A stretch of 64,000 bases of DNA from CAIMUX01 sp964473865 (GTDB lineage: Bacteria; Eisenbacteria; RBG-16-71-46; CAIMUX01). The notes beneath the pieces were generated by a model. That model worked only from the letters and a program-made list of their open reading frames with translations. It made no database searches and was not told the origin of the DNA. A program made the translations under genes and the position numbers. Positions 55,348-64,000 of this stretch are shown piece after piece (position 1 is the first letter of the stretch; each line of letters begins with the position of its first letter). The DNA is taken from assembly GCA_964473865.1 (NCBI GenBank), contig CAYYQN010000024.1, forward strand, positions 1 through 64,000, given 5' to 3'.

Positions 55348-58314
55348 TCACCTCGCTCGCGGAGCCCACGAACCTGCGCTCCGAGCGCGTGTCGCCGTGG
55401 GACCCCGCGCCGCCGTGGGACCCCGAGCCGCCGCGCTGCTTCTGGTGCGCCGTCCATTCGCCCCGGCACCGGCCGCGCCGGCCCCGGCCTGTTCCCGTCG
55501 CCCGGCCAGTTCCTCGCGCAACGCCTCGCCGGTGAATGATCCCTTGACCCGCGCCACTTCCTCGGGCGTCCCCTGAGCGACCAGCGTTCCGCCCCAGTCT
55601 CCGCCCTCCGGCCCCAAGTCGATGACATGGTCGGCGGTCTTGATGACGTCGAGCTGGTGTTCGATCACCACCACGGTGTTGCCGGCATCTACCAGACGGC
55701 CGAGCACCTCCAGGAGGACGCGGATGTCCTCGAAGTGCAGGCCGGTGGTCGGCTCATCGAGGATGTACAGCGTCCGGCCCGTGGCCACCCGCGACAGCTC
55801 GGTGGCGAGTTTCACCCGCTGAGCTTCCCCTCCGCTCAGGGTGGTGGCCGGCTGTCCCAGGTGGAGGTAACCCAGGCCCACGTCGCGAAGCGTCGCCAGC
55901 CGGCGCCGCAACGGCGGGATGTTGCCCAGAAACTCCAACGCTTCCTCGACCGTCAAGGCCAGGATGTCGGCGATGTTCTTCCCCTTGAACGCGACTTCCA
56001 GCGTCTCGCGGTTGTAGCGCTTCCCGCCGCAGACCTCGCAGCGCACGTAGACGTCCGGCAGGAAGTGCATTTCGATCTTCACGACCCCGTCGCCGCGGCA
56101 GGCCTCGCAGCGGCCGCCCTTCACGTTGAAGCTGAACCGGCCGGGGCCGTAGCCGCGGACCTTCGCCTCGGGCAGCTTGACGAAGAGGTTCCGCACCTCG
56201 GTAAAAGCACCGGTGTAGGTGGCGCAGTTGGAGCGGGGCGTGCGCCCGATGGGCGACTGGTCGATGTCCACCACCTTGTCGAGGTGCTCGAGCCCCCGCA
56301 GAGCCCGGTGCTTTCCCGGCACGGGGCCGCCCTGATGCAAGGCCCGGGCCACGGCCCGGTACAGGATCTCGTTCACGAGCGTGCTCTTGCCGCTGCCGGA
56401 GACTCCGGTGACGCAGACGAAGGTGCCGAGCGGAATCGACACCGTCAGGTTCTGCAGGTTGTGCTCCGCCGCCCCCTCCAACACCAGCCGCTTTCCGCTC
56501 CCCCGACGTCGCGCCGGCGGCAGGGGGATCGCCCGCGCGCCCGCCAGGTACTGGCCGGTCAACGACGCCGGGACCGCCTGGACCTGGGTCGGCGTTCCCG
56601 CCGCAACGACCTCTCCGCCGTGCCGGCCCGCCCCGGGACCGAGATCGACCAGGTAGTCGGCCGCCAGCATGGTGTCGCGGTCGTGCTCCACCACCACCAC
56701 CGTGTTGCCGAGGTCGCGCAGGCGGAGCAGCGTGTCCAGGAGCTTGCGATTGTCGCGGTGATGGAGTCCGATGGACGGCTCGTCCAGGATGTAGAGTACG
56801 CCGACGAGCTGGGAGCCGATCTGCGTCGCCAGCCGGATCCGCTGCGACTCGCCGCCGGAGAGCGTGCCGGAGGCGCGCTCCAGCGTGATGTAGCCCAGCC
56901 CCACGTCGTTCAGGAAGCGCAGCCGCTCCCGGATCTCCTTCAACACCTGGGCCGCGATGAGGCGATCGCGTTCCCCCGGCGCCAGGGTGCCCACCGTCTC
57001 CAGCGCGGAGCGCACCGACAGGCGAACCCAGCGGTCGATGTTCCAGTCGCCGATGCGGACCGCCAGAGTCTCGGGCTTCAGCCGCGCCCCGCCGCACGAC
57101 GGGCAAGGCTTCGGGCTCATGAACTTCTCGATCCAGGCCCGCATGTCGTCGGACTTCGTCTCGCGGTACCGCCGCAGGAGGTTGGGGATCACCCCTTCGA
57201 ATCGGGTGCGCCAGCGAACGTCGCCACGATCGCCGGAGTGGCGGACCTCCACCTCCTCCTCGCCGCTGCCGTGGAGAAGGATCTTCCGCGCCTTGGCGGA
57301 GAGCTTTCCGAAGGGGCTGTCCAGGGAGAAGCCGTACTTGCGGGCCACCCCCTGGAGGATCGAACCATGCCAGCCGGCTTCCGCATCGCGCCACACCATC
57401 AACGCCCCCTCCCCCACGGAGAGCGACGGATCCGGCACCACGAGGTCTTCATCGATTTCCAGCAGGCTGCCGAGCCCCTGGCACGCCGGACAGGCGCCGT
57501 AGGGGCTGTTGAACGAGAAGTTCCGCGGGTTCAGCGGGTCGAAGCTGATTCCGCATGCGGTGCAGGCCGCCTGCTCGTTGAAGAGCTGCTCGCCCCCATC
57601 CTCGCCGAGGACCCGCACCATTCCCTTTCCGGTGCCGAGGGCGGTTTCCAGCGAATCCGCCAGGCGTTGCCGGCGGCCGGCGTCCACCGCGATCCGGTCG
57701 ACCACCACCTCGATGGTGTGCTTGCGCTTCTTGTCGAGGTCCGGCATCCCGGCATCGAGCGAGTGGAGGTCGCCATCAATGCGCACCCGCAGGAACCCCT
57801 GGCGTTGGAGCGATTCCAGGTCCTTTCGATACTCTCCCTTACGCCCTTCCACCAGCGGGGCGAGGATCTGGACCCGCTTGCCGGGAAACGCCTCGAGCAC
57901 GCGCGCCACGATCTCGTCGATCGATTGGCGGGTGATCTCGCGGCCGCACTGATGGCAGTACTGGCGCCCGATGCGCGCGAAGAGCAGCCGCAGATAGTCG
58001 TAGATCTCGGTGGTGGTAGCGACGGTGGAACGCGGGTTCCGTCCCGCGCCGCGCTGCTCGATCGAGATGGCGGGCGACAGGCCGGTGATGTGATCCACGT
58101 CCGGCTTCTCCATCTGCCCCAGGAACTGCCGGGCGTAGGCGGAGAGCGATTCGACGTAGCGGCGCTGTCCTTCGGCGTAGAGCGTGTCGAAGGCCAGGGA
58201 GGACTTCCCCGAGCCGGAGACTCCGGTGAAGACGACCAGAGCGTCGCGCGGGATCGTCAGGGAGATGTTCTTGAGGTTGTGCTCGCGGGCTCCCTCGATC
58301 GTGATCTGCTGCAC
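55348..58314 (-). CDS. uvrA: UvrABC excision nuclease subunit A
   Basis: 988 residues. Two ABC modules: Walker A FTGVSGSGKSSLAFDTLYAE and CVTGVSGSGKSTLVNEIL; signatures TLSGGESQRIRLATQ and TTLSGGEAQRVKLATE; zinc modules CHQCGREI, CTACGISFD and CEACRGDGVVKIEM...CEVCGGKRYN. It finds damage with UvrB in nucleotide excision repair. About 45 extra C-terminal residues are Ala/Arg/Gly-rich, encoded partly by a short direct repeat (ARGPTAARGPTATRA). GTG at 58314 with AAAGGA eight bases upstream; MQQITIEGAREHNLKN is the standard N-terminus. A LexA-type box lies 128 bases upstream. uvrB and uvrC are not in the window. Confidence 0.97.
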   Translation of the reverse strand: MQQITIEGAREHNLKNISLTIPRDALVVFTGVSGSGKSSLAFDTLYAEGQRRYVESLSAYARQFLGQMEKPDVDHITGLSPAISIEQRGAGRNPRSTVATTTEIYDYLRLLFARIGRQYCHQCGREITRQSIDEIVARVLEAFPGKRVQILAPLVEGRKGEYRKDLESLQRQGFLRVRIDGDLHSLDAGMPDLDKKRKHTIEVVVDRIAVDAGRRQRLADSLETALGTGKGMVRVLGEDGGEQLFNEQAACTACGISFDPLNPRNFSFNSPYGACPACQGLGSLLEIDEDLVVPDPSLSVGEGALMVWRDAEAGWHGSILQGVARKYGFSLDSPFGKLSAKARKILLHGSGEEEVEVRHSGDRGDVRWRTRFEGVIPNLLRRYRETKSDDMRAWIEKFMSPKPCPSCGGARLKPETLAVRIGDWNIDRWVRLSVRSALETVGTLAPGERDRLIAAQVLKEIRERLRFLNDVGLGYITLERASGTLSGGESQRIRLATQIGSQLVGVLYILDEPSIGLHHRDNRKLLDTLLRLRDLGNTVVVVEHDRDTMLAADYLVDLGPGAGRHGGEVVAAGTPTQVQAVPASLTGQYLAGARAIPLPPARRRGSGKRLVLEGAAEHNLQNLTVSIPLGTFVCVTGVSGSGKSTLVNEILYRAVARALHQGGPVPGKHRALRGLEHLDKVVDIDQSPIGRTPRSNCATYTGAFTEVRNLFVKLPEAKVRGYGPGRFSFNVKGGRCEACRGDGVVKIEMHFLPDVYVRCEVCGGKRYNRETLEVAFKGKNIADILALTVEEALEFLGNIPPLRRRLATLRDVGLGYLHLGQPATTLSGGEAQRVKLATELSRVATGRTLYILDEPTTGLHFEDIRVLLEVLGRLVDAGNTVVVIEHQLDVIKTADHVIDLGPEGGDWGGTLVAQGTPEEVARVKGSFTGEALREELAGRREQAGAGAAGAGANGRRTRSSAAARGPTAARGPTATRARSAGSWAPRAR

Positions 58315-58755
58315 AGTACCGGTCCTTTCTGCTCCCCCTGGCGGACACCCGGTCGCGGCCGGCAGCGCAAAGAGACGGTTCCTCGGCCGCGGCTGGGACG
58401 CGAGAGTAACACAGAGAAGCGGCGCCGGGATGACAAATGCAGAACAAATGTTCCTCTGAATCGAGAGCGGAGCGGAGCGCGGGATCCGGGGTCGACAGGC
58501 CCATTCGAAGGGGGGCCTTCAAGTTGGGACAACAGCGGACGGGCCGGATCGGGGGGACATCGAGAGGGGGATCGCGCTTGAGCCCGGGAGGCACGCCTCC
58601 CAGGCGTCCGAAGTCTGCTACCCTGATTGCCCGATGGTCGATCACCCCCCGGAAAGCTCCTGCCGCGGGACACGGGTCTGGCGGGACCAATCGTGACGGG
58701 AGCCCGGTGATCGGAAAGGATCCGACGATGGGCGTACGAAAGAAGGAGGCCGGCA
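58315..58755. promoter_or_regulatory. Divergent regulatory region between uvrA and PKD lipoprotein
   Basis: 441 bases. On the minus strand TTGTCA (58431-58436) could serve as -35 for uvrA with a weak -10 (TGTGTT or TGTTAC near 58406-58413), next to the SOS box. On the plus strand TGCTACCCT (58616-58624) resembles an extended -10 and recurs, slightly changed, upstream of the paralogous lipoprotein (TGCTATCCT, 60212-60220), with further matching bases after it. No coding frame is convincing here. Confidence 0.5.
58442..58453. promoter_or_regulatory. LexA/SOS box upstream of uvrA
   Basis: GAACAAATGTTC is a perfect GAAC-N4-GTTC palindrome apart from its central base pairs, the form of the Gram-positive/Bacillus-type SOS box. 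It lies 128 bases upstream of uvrA and 5 bases upstream of its candidate -35, so LexA control of uvrA is likely. lexA and recA are not in the window. Confidence 0.75.
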
Positions 58756-59949
58756 GTGAGCTCTGGCTCGGTTCTTCGCATCCTCGCGCTGCTCTGTCTG
58801 CCTGGAACCACTCTCGTGGCCGGTTGTGGTGACGACGACTCCGTCACGAGAACGCCGGTAAACACTCCCCCCACCGCCTGCTTCATCGTGAGTCCGGATA
58901 CGGGCACGGTCGCGACCGACTTCCGGTTCGACGCCTCGTGCAGCACGGACGGACAGGACGCCACGGCGCAGCTCCAGGTGCGCTGGGACCTGGAAAGCGA
59001 CGGGGTATGGGATGTCGACTGGAGCACCGTCAAGACGCTGACGCGTCGCTTCGCCGCGATCGGCGCGCGGACCGTGGCGCTTGAAGTCAAGGATAGCGCA
59101 GGGTTGGCGGCATCCACCTCGCGGCAGATCCTGGCCGCGAACACCGCTCCCACGGCGTCCTTCATCGTGGAACCGGAGTCCGGCACCACGGCGACGGTGT
59201 TCTCGTTCGACGCTTCCGGGTCCTCGGACCTGGAAGAACCCGGCACGGCTCTACGGGTTCGCTGGGATTGGGAGAGTGACGGGACGTGGGACACCGGGTA
59301 CTCCACTGCGAAGACGGCGAGCCACATATTTGCCGCACCCGGCACCATGGTCGTTGCGCTGGAGGTTACGGATCCCGAAGGTTTGACCGGGACCACGACC
59401 CGCTCGGTGACGGTGTCCGATCGGTACCTCCCGCCGACCTCGCCGGCGAACGTACTCGCCAACCTTCAAGCGGCATACGCGGATCGCAACATCGGCCAGT
59501 ACCGGAAGCTCTTCACCGAAGACTTCACGTTCGTCTTCAACCCGCTGGATCCGGAGGACCCGGACCACCCTACCCCGGCTTCCTGGGGCCTCGTCGATGA
59601 GCTCGAAGCGACACAGAACATGTTCGAGGATGAGCTGGTGCACGAGGTCGAGTTGACGGGCTACCGGATGGGCGTGCCTCAGGCCGCCGACTCCGTCTTC
59701 TACGGCCCGCATGCGTGGAAGGTGCGCGTCGACGAGACGAACCTGCAGGTCGCGACGCGGACGCCGGACGGCGACCTGCTCACGCTGGTCGTGCAAGGCA
59801 CCACCGAGATGTTCTTCTTCCGGGAGGACCCCACCCGGCCGATCGACGGACATCCAACCTGGTTCATCTTTCGCTGGGAGGACCAGCCGATCGGGTCCGT
59901 CAAGACTGAGAGCAAAAGCTGGGGACAGTTGAAGGCCTTGTTCCGCTAG
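58756..59949 (+). CDS. Lipoprotein with two PKD domains and an NTF2-like domain
   Basis: 397 residues. Lipobox in LPGTTLVAGCGDDD (VAGC). Two PKD domains follow (PTACFIVSPDTGTVATDFRF; PTASFIVEPESGTTATVFSF), each with the RWD.ESDG.WD core, then the C-terminal 180 residues. That part (SPANVLANLQAAYADRNIGQ, YRKLFTEDFTFVFNPLDPED, MFFFREDPTRPIDGHPTWFI) looks like a SnoaL/NTF2-like cone fold and is shared, at very high identity, with the next gene. GTG at 58756 has AAGGAGG seven bases before it. Ligand and role unknown. Its last codons and stop are repeated just downstream. Confidence 0.8.
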   Translation: MSSGSVLRILALLCLPGTTLVAGCGDDDSVTRTPVNTPPTACFIVSPDTGTVATDFRFDASCSTDGQDATAQLQVRWDLESDGVWDVDWSTVKTLTRRFAAIGARTVALEVKDSAGLAASTSRQILAANTAPTASFIVEPESGTTATVFSFDASGSSDLEEPGTALRVRWDWESDGTWDTGYSTAKTASHIFAAPGTMVVALEVTDPEGLTGTTTRSVTVSDRYLPPTSPANVLANLQAAYADRNIGQYRKLFTEDFTFVFNPLDPEDPDHPTPASWGLVDELEATQNMFEDELVHEVELTGYRMGVPQAADSVFYGPHAWKVRVDETNLQVATRTPDGDLLTLVVQGTTEMFFFREDPTRPIDGHPTWFIFRWEDQPIGSVKTESKSWGQLKALFR

Positions 59950-60010
59950 CGGCAGGCGTTCGCCGAACACAAGGCCCGGTTCCGCTGAGCGGCGAACGTT
60001 CGCCGAGCGC
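59932..60010 (+). repeat. Tandem duplication of the lipoprotein's 3' end
   Basis: A unit of 39-40 bases beginning aaggcc and containing ttccgcta or ttccgctg, the end of the gene with its stop codon, occurs at 59932-59970 and again, diverged, at 59971-60010. The second copy lies past the stop. The remainder of 59950-60330 (381 bases, no gene) contains the leader and promoter-like TGCTATCCT (60212-60220) of the next lipoprotein. Confidence 0.7.
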
Positions 60011-60330
60011 AGCGCCATCGGTTGGCCCGGCACTCAGATTCCCCAAGATCACGTCAACCTCCCGAAATCCCGGCGGGCAGTGCCGTGCCGTCGAACTCGG
60101 CGTATGTTTCGGCCGGGGCATCGGACGGTAGCACCCCGGCCGGCTCCGCGACCTCCGGTCTGACGTCTCACGGTCGCTGTGCCGCGGCACCACCCGCTCA
60201 AGCCTGGTTCTGCTATCCTTGTTGCGACGATCGATGCCCGTGCGCCCGAAGCGCCTCCGCCCGGAGCTCGGACGCGGCGGCGAGGGGGAGAGAATCGCGC
60301 ACGCTCGTGCGTAGAAAGCGAGAGGCGACG

Positions 60331-60999
60331 GTGCACCCCGGATCGATGATTCCATGCGGTGTGAGGCCTTTCGTGCTGGGGGCGGTTCTGCTGCCGGCGG
60401 TGCTCCTGTCGGCGGTTCTCCTGCCCGGCTGCGGCGACGAGGCGAAAACGCCGGTGGGGGGCGATCTCATCGTTTACTACCTTCCCCAGACCTCAGCGGC
60501 GAACGTCCTCGCCAACCTTCGGCAAGCGTACGCGGAGCGCAAGATCGACGAGTACCGGAAGCTCTTCACGGACGACTTCACGTTCGTCTTCAACCCGCTG
60601 GATCCGGAGGACCTTGACCACCCCAACCCGGATTCCTGGGGACTGGTGGACGAGCTGCAGGCGACTCGAAACATGTTCGCCGATTCGTCTGTGACCAAGA
60701 TCGAGCTCACCAGCTACGTGCTCGGCGCCATCGAGCGCGCCGACTCAATTCACTACGGCCCGCGCACCTGGAAGCAGCGCGTGGAACAGGTCAACCTGCA
60801 GGTCGCGACGAGATTGCCGAACGGCGGAACTCTGACCCTGGTAGTGGAGGGGACCACCGAAACGTTCTTCTTCCGGGAGGACCCCACCAAGCCGATCCAA
60901 GGACGGCCGGCTTGGTTCATCTTCCGCTGGGAGGATCATCCGAGCGGCCCCAAGACCGAGAACAAGACCTGGGGACAGATCAAGGCCGTGTTCTTCTGA
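60331..60999 (+). CDS. NTF2-like lipoprotein, paralogue of the previous gene
   Basis: 222 residues. A signal of stacked hydrophobic repeats (LLPAVLLSAVLLPGCGDEA) ends in lipobox LPGC. The rest is the SnoaL/NTF2-like domain: SAANVLANLRQAYAERKIDE, YRKLFTDDFTFVFNPLDPED, SWGLVDELQATRNMF and FFFREDPTKPIQGRPAWFIF. It matches the C-terminal domain of the gene before at roughly two-thirds or more of positions by eye but lacks the PKD domains. GTG at 60331 (AGAGG upstream) is preferred; ATG at 60346 is an alternative. The pair arose by tandem duplication with gain or loss of the PKD module. Confidence 0.8.
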   Translation: MHPGSMIPCGVRPFVLGAVLLPAVLLSAVLLPGCGDEAKTPVGGDLIVYYLPQTSAANVLANLRQAYAERKIDEYRKLFTDDFTFVFNPLDPEDLDHPNPDSWGLVDELQATRNMFADSSVTKIELTSYVLGAIERADSIHYGPRTWKQRVEQVNLQVATRLPNGGTLTLVVEGTTETFFFREDPTKPIQGRPAWFIFRWEDHPSGPKTENKTWGQIKAVFF

Positions 61000-61115
61000 G
61001 CCGCGATCCCTGCAGGAATGGCATCGTGGGCCATCCCCCGATTCGCCGGCTGCGACGCGGATCGCCTCGGGCGCGTCGCGACCTGCCCTGCGGGCGCGAC
61101 CCCGGGCCGCCTGCC

Positions 61116-63332
61116 TCAACGCGCCCGCACGATCCGCCCCGTCGCCACCGCCCCTCCGAAGTCGAGCCGGGCCCAGTAGACGCCGGAAGGGGTCGGCCGG
61201 CCGCGCTGGTCCCGGCCGTCCCAGAGCCAGGAGGCGTCCCGTAGGTCGCGCGTGCGGCGAACGCACCGGCCGGCGGGATCCAGGATGCACAAGACCGCGC
61301 CGCGAAGCCCGTTCGAACCGGCGGGCACCGACGGCCAGTCGATCCGGACATTACCGACGCTCGGATCGGGCCGGACGCGCAGAGCGAGCGTGGGGCCGCT
61401 CGGCAGTGGCAGCCTTGGAGCACCGCCCAGATCGCTGACCGGATCCGCCGCCGGACCGTAGCCTGGCGAGGGTCCTCCCACCTCGTACGCCCCCAGATCC
61501 GGCGCGGTCCCCAGCCAGCCGTCATTCAGGTTGGCCAGAGACAGGCCCGCGTCGACCGCCGACGCTCCCGGTTGCAGACGCACGTCTGCGTCGCCGGGCG
61601 GGTACGGCGGGAAGAACGTCGGCGCCCCGAGATAGGGCCCGCGCAGCGGTTCCTCGGCGTCGACGAAGATGCCGTAGTCCACGAGCACGCCGTGCTCCTC
61701 CAGTCCCGTCGCGGCCTGAAACGCCGCCAGGGTCGGGTAGCTCACATAGTTGAAACGCGCGAAGCGGGCCGGATCCGCCTGGTACCAGCCGTCGTGGTCG
61801 AAGTCCGCAAAGTCGCCCGCGGTGTCCAGACAGATCGGATCGCCGCTATGTCCGGGGGCGCTGCCGCCCAGAATCAGGTTGTTGCGCAAGATTACCCGGC
61901 GCCACTCGCCTCCGCCCCAGCCTCGTTCGTCCGCCCCCGCCATCGTGTTCTGCACGACGATCATGCCGGTCGGGTCTCCGTGGAATTTCAGCGGCTTGAG
62001 TTGCCAGTTGTAGACCACGTTCCGGAGCATGTAGATCGGGCCGCCGTATACCGGTTGGCAGCTGAATCCGCAGAGCACGTTGGTGATCCGGTTGTCGTGG
62101 CATCGGATGTTGTGGCGCGAGGCGTCGAACTCCACGCCGTCGTCGGTGCAATCGTAAAGCTCGTTCCCGTACACGTCGCAGTTGGACGTCACGATGCTGT
62201 CCCGGTCGGATCCCACCATCACCGCGTCGAAGACCCCATGAATCCGGTTGTATCGCACTACATGCCCCCTCCCGACCAGAAGCAGCGCGTAGTGGTCCTC
62301 GTTGCGTCCCTCCTCCCAGCGCAGCGGCCCCACAATCTCGTTTCCGGACACGAAGACGTTCTCGTGTTCTGAGTCCCGGAAGTCGAGGCCGAACATCTCG
62401 TCTCCGGAACGGGTGGAAAAGTCGATCCGGCAGTCGATCACCGCGATGTTGCGGGTGCCGCTCGCGCGCAGGCACCGCGAGCGGGGATTGCGCATGGTGA
62501 GATTGCGGAACTGGAGATCGTGGTTCCCGGAGAGCTCGATCAGGTGGTAGCAGGCGCTCTGGCCATCGATGACGCTCAGGTCGCGATCGACTCCGCTCCA
62601 GACAATCGGCTCATCCGGCGTGCCGCTCGCCTGGAGATCGAGGGAGTCGGTGTAGACGCCGGGCGCCAGTAGAAAGAGGTCCCCGGGCGCGGCCGCCGCG
62701 TCGGCGGCGGCGATCCCGCGGAAGGGATCGCCCGACGTGCCGCTTCCCCCTCCGCTCCCCGGCGTCACGTAACGCACGCGCGCGTCGGCGCCGACTTGAG
62801 GCCACGCCCGCGTCGAGAACGGGAGGGTCGTGTCGGCGGACCCACCGTCGGGATCGCTCAAAACGAGGCGCACCACGTACTCGCTCGCGGGCTCGAGGTC
62901 GAAGAGGCTTCCCGCGAGGAGGTTTCCCGGATCGACCTGGTGTTCGTTCTGGATTCCGGGCTCGACGCGGAAGAGCGGCTGTCCCTCCCGCCACCCGCTG
63001 CTGTCTGCCGCGAGACGGAAGCGCGTGAGCACCACGCAGTCCTGGTCGGTGTCGCCGTCGATAAGCCACTCGATGCCGGCGGCAACCTGAGTTGCCTCGA
63101 CGGCGATCGGGCCCGGAACCGTGGACGTCTGGGCCCAGGCCGCAGGGCCAAGGAGAAGCACCCCGGCCAAGGCCGCGAGACCAACGCGGGGTCTTCGCCG
63201 GGACGCTCCGCCTCGTCTTCTCCCCGCGGACTTCGCCCGGCCGCGCGCGCTCGCGATGGCCGGCCGGGCCTCGGCCGGAGCCCGCGGTCGTCTCCACGAT
63301 CGGTTTGCGGGAGAGCCCGTCGCACACAGCAT
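61116..63332 (-). CDS. Secreted parallel beta-helix protein with FlgD-like tail
   Basis: 738 residues. The N-terminus is long and basic before the hydrophobic signal (VGLAALAGVLLLGPAAWAQ, about 48-67). Next is an Ig/FN3-like domain (about 70-170; EWLIDGDTDQDCVVLTRFRL), then a pectate-lyase/parallel beta-helix region (about 185-480) opening RVRYVTPGSGGGSGTSGDPF, with typical turns such as NIAVIDCRIDFSTRSGDEMF and ITNVLCGFSC. The C-terminal part ends with a FlgD-type domain (LCILDPAGRCVRRTRDLRDA, WLWDGRDQRGRPTPSGVYWA). The PNPF motif is not evident. ATG at 63332 has GGAGG seven bases before it. Possible polysaccharide binding or cleavage; catalytic residues are not identified. Confidence 0.75.
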   Translation of the reverse strand: MLCATGSPANRSWRRPRAPAEARPAIASARGRAKSAGRRRGGASRRRPRVGLAALAGVLLLGPAAWAQTSTVPGPIAVEATQVAAGIEWLIDGDTDQDCVVLTRFRLAADSSGWREGQPLFRVEPGIQNEHQVDPGNLLAGSLFDLEPASEYVVRLVLSDPDGGSADTTLPFSTRAWPQVGADARVRYVTPGSGGGSGTSGDPFRGIAAADAAAAPGDLFLLAPGVYTDSLDLQASGTPDEPIVWSGVDRDLSVIDGQSACYHLIELSGNHDLQFRNLTMRNPRSRCLRASGTRNIAVIDCRIDFSTRSGDEMFGLDFRDSEHENVFVSGNEIVGPLRWEEGRNEDHYALLLVGRGHVVRYNRIHGVFDAVMVGSDRDSIVTSNCDVYGNELYDCTDDGVEFDASRHNIRCHDNRITNVLCGFSCQPVYGGPIYMLRNVVYNWQLKPLKFHGDPTGMIVVQNTMAGADERGWGGGEWRRVILRNNLILGGSAPGHSGDPICLDTAGDFADFDHDGWYQADPARFARFNYVSYPTLAAFQAATGLEEHGVLVDYGIFVDAEEPLRGPYLGAPTFFPPYPPGDADVRLQPGASAVDAGLSLANLNDGWLGTAPDLGAYEVGGPSPGYGPAADPVSDLGGAPRLPLPSGPTLALRVRPDPSVGNVRIDWPSVPAGSNGLRGAVLCILDPAGRCVRRTRDLRDASWLWDGRDQRGRPTPSGVYWARLDFGGAVATGRIVRAR

Positions 63333-63379
63333 CCATCGCCTCCGCCCGTTGCCGGAACCGCTCCAAACGTCCGGGATTC

Positions 63380-63385
63380 AGTATA
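63380..63385 (-). promoter_or_regulatory. -10 element of the beta-helix gene
   Basis: Minus strand TATACT about 48 bases before the ATG at 63332; no good -35 is seen 17-18 bp upstream. Confidence 0.4.
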
Positions 63386-63441
63386 GCCGAGGCGGGCCGC
63401 GATCCAGACCTCCGCGCCGCCGCCCGGCCGGACCTCCCGGA

Positions 63442-64000
63442 TCACTTCATTCGCACGATCCGCCCGGTCGCGCTGCGCCCCGCGAGCTCGACGCGGGCCC
63501 AGTACACGCCGGAGGCGACCGGCCGGCCGCCCTCGTCGCGTCCATCCCAGAGCCAGGAGGATCCCCGCAGATCCCGCACCGACCGCACCCGCCGGCCTGC
63601 GGCGTCGAAGATCGCCAGATTCGCCGCAAACCTGCCGGCGGCGTCTCCCTCCGGCGGCGTCCAGCGCAACCGGACTTCCCCGAAGCTCGGCCTCGGAGAA
63701 ACGCTCAGGCGCAGCGTGGTCGGGGGCGGCAGCGACCCGCCGATCTGGGCGACCGGCTCCGCTCCCGGGCCGTAGCTCGGTAGCGGTCTTCCCCACTCGT
63801 ACGCGCCCAGATCGGGTGCCGAGCCCAACCATCCGTCGTTGATATTGGCCAGCGGTTGGCCGGCGTCGATCGCCACGCTCCCCGGCTGCAGGCGCAGGTC
63901 TTCGCTTCCGGGCGGATACGGCGGGAAGAACGTCGGATCGCCCATGTACGGGCCGCGGGAAGGCTCCTCCGCGTCCGCGAAGATGCTGTAGCCCACGAGC
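63442..64000 (-). CDS. Paralogous beta-helix protein, C-terminal part (start outside window)
   Basis: About 186 residues of the C-terminal part are visible and the frame is open at base 64000. It matches the end of the preceding gene residue for residue in many places: FADAEEPSRGPYMGDPTFFP, then LRLQPGSVAIDAGQPLANIN, DGWLGSAPDLGAYEWG, and the FlgD-type tail with IFDAAGRRVRSVRDLRGSSW and WDGRDEGGRPVASGVYWARV. This is a tandem paralogue, presumably with its own beta-helix beyond the window. An internal ATG at 63996 is not its true start. Confidence 0.8.
   Translation of the reverse strand, partial: LVGYSIFADAEEPSRGPYMGDPTFFPPYPPGSEDLRLQPGSVAIDAGQPLANINDGWLGSAPDLGAYEWGRPLPSYGPGAEPVAQIGGSLPPPTTLRLSVSPRPSFGEVRLRWTPPEGDAAGRFAANLAIFDAAGRRVRSVRDLRGSSWLWDGRDEGGRPVASGVYWARVELAGRSATGRIVRMK

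Noticed and set aside
55627..58581. 984-codon plus-strand frame opposite uvrA
   Set aside because: Antisense to UvrA, whose Walker and zinc motifs are unmistakable.

Overview
The window is GC-rich bacterial chromosome with dense coding, mostly on the minus strand. I see no phage, insertion sequence, CRISPR array, tRNA or rRNA. The surface proteins end in FlgD-like C-terminal domains with a PNPF motif. There is also a PorV/PorQ-family outer-membrane protein and a 33-residue basic ribosome-associated protein of the Bacteroidetes/Chlorobi kind. Together these point to a diderm of the FCB superphylum or a neighbouring candidate phylum (for example Eisenbacteria). The phylum is an inference. Promoters look like ordinary sigma-70 promoters: TTGACC or TTGACG, 17-18 bp, then TAnnnT.

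Layout. 1-14035 (minus): secA (its end lies outside the window), then, upstream of it, a compact unit transcribed purN-purC-purH-guaA-slt-polyprenol/diacylglycerol kinase, then comEC. 14144-15940: a secreted HExxH metalloprotease with a sorting tail. 16237-20260: a translationally coupled trio of BON-like, TPR and PP2C-like/TM/PEGA proteins. 20575-26385: PorV-like porin, PilZ, RNase R, the 33-residue ribosomal protein, HU and SppA. 26770-39617: a 2022-residue mosaic surface protein, an 1182-residue Ig-repeat protein, a cold-shock protein with a long structured leader, and an FN3/beta-propeller lipoprotein.

39708-48299 (minus) is one long operon. gcvT-gcvH-gcvPA-gcvPB is followed with overlapping genes by two small uncharacterised proteins, a MutL/GlmL-type ATPase and an RnfC-like barrel-sandwich protein. 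No glutamate or ornithine mutase subunits are present. This is my best candidate for an undescribed functional unit.

48626-64000: a Calx-beta lipoprotein, a DUF6930-like protein paired with an orphan acyltransferase, a secreted BNR propeller, uvrA with a GAAC-N4-GTTC SOS box upstream, two tandem paralogous lipoproteins, and two tandem parallel beta-helix secreted proteins (the second runs off the window).

Two themes recur. First, the exported proteins carry the same sorting tail, and a PorV-like protein is encoded nearby, which fits a type IX-like secretion route. Second, many genes overlap by ATGA or GTGA, suggesting translational coupling.
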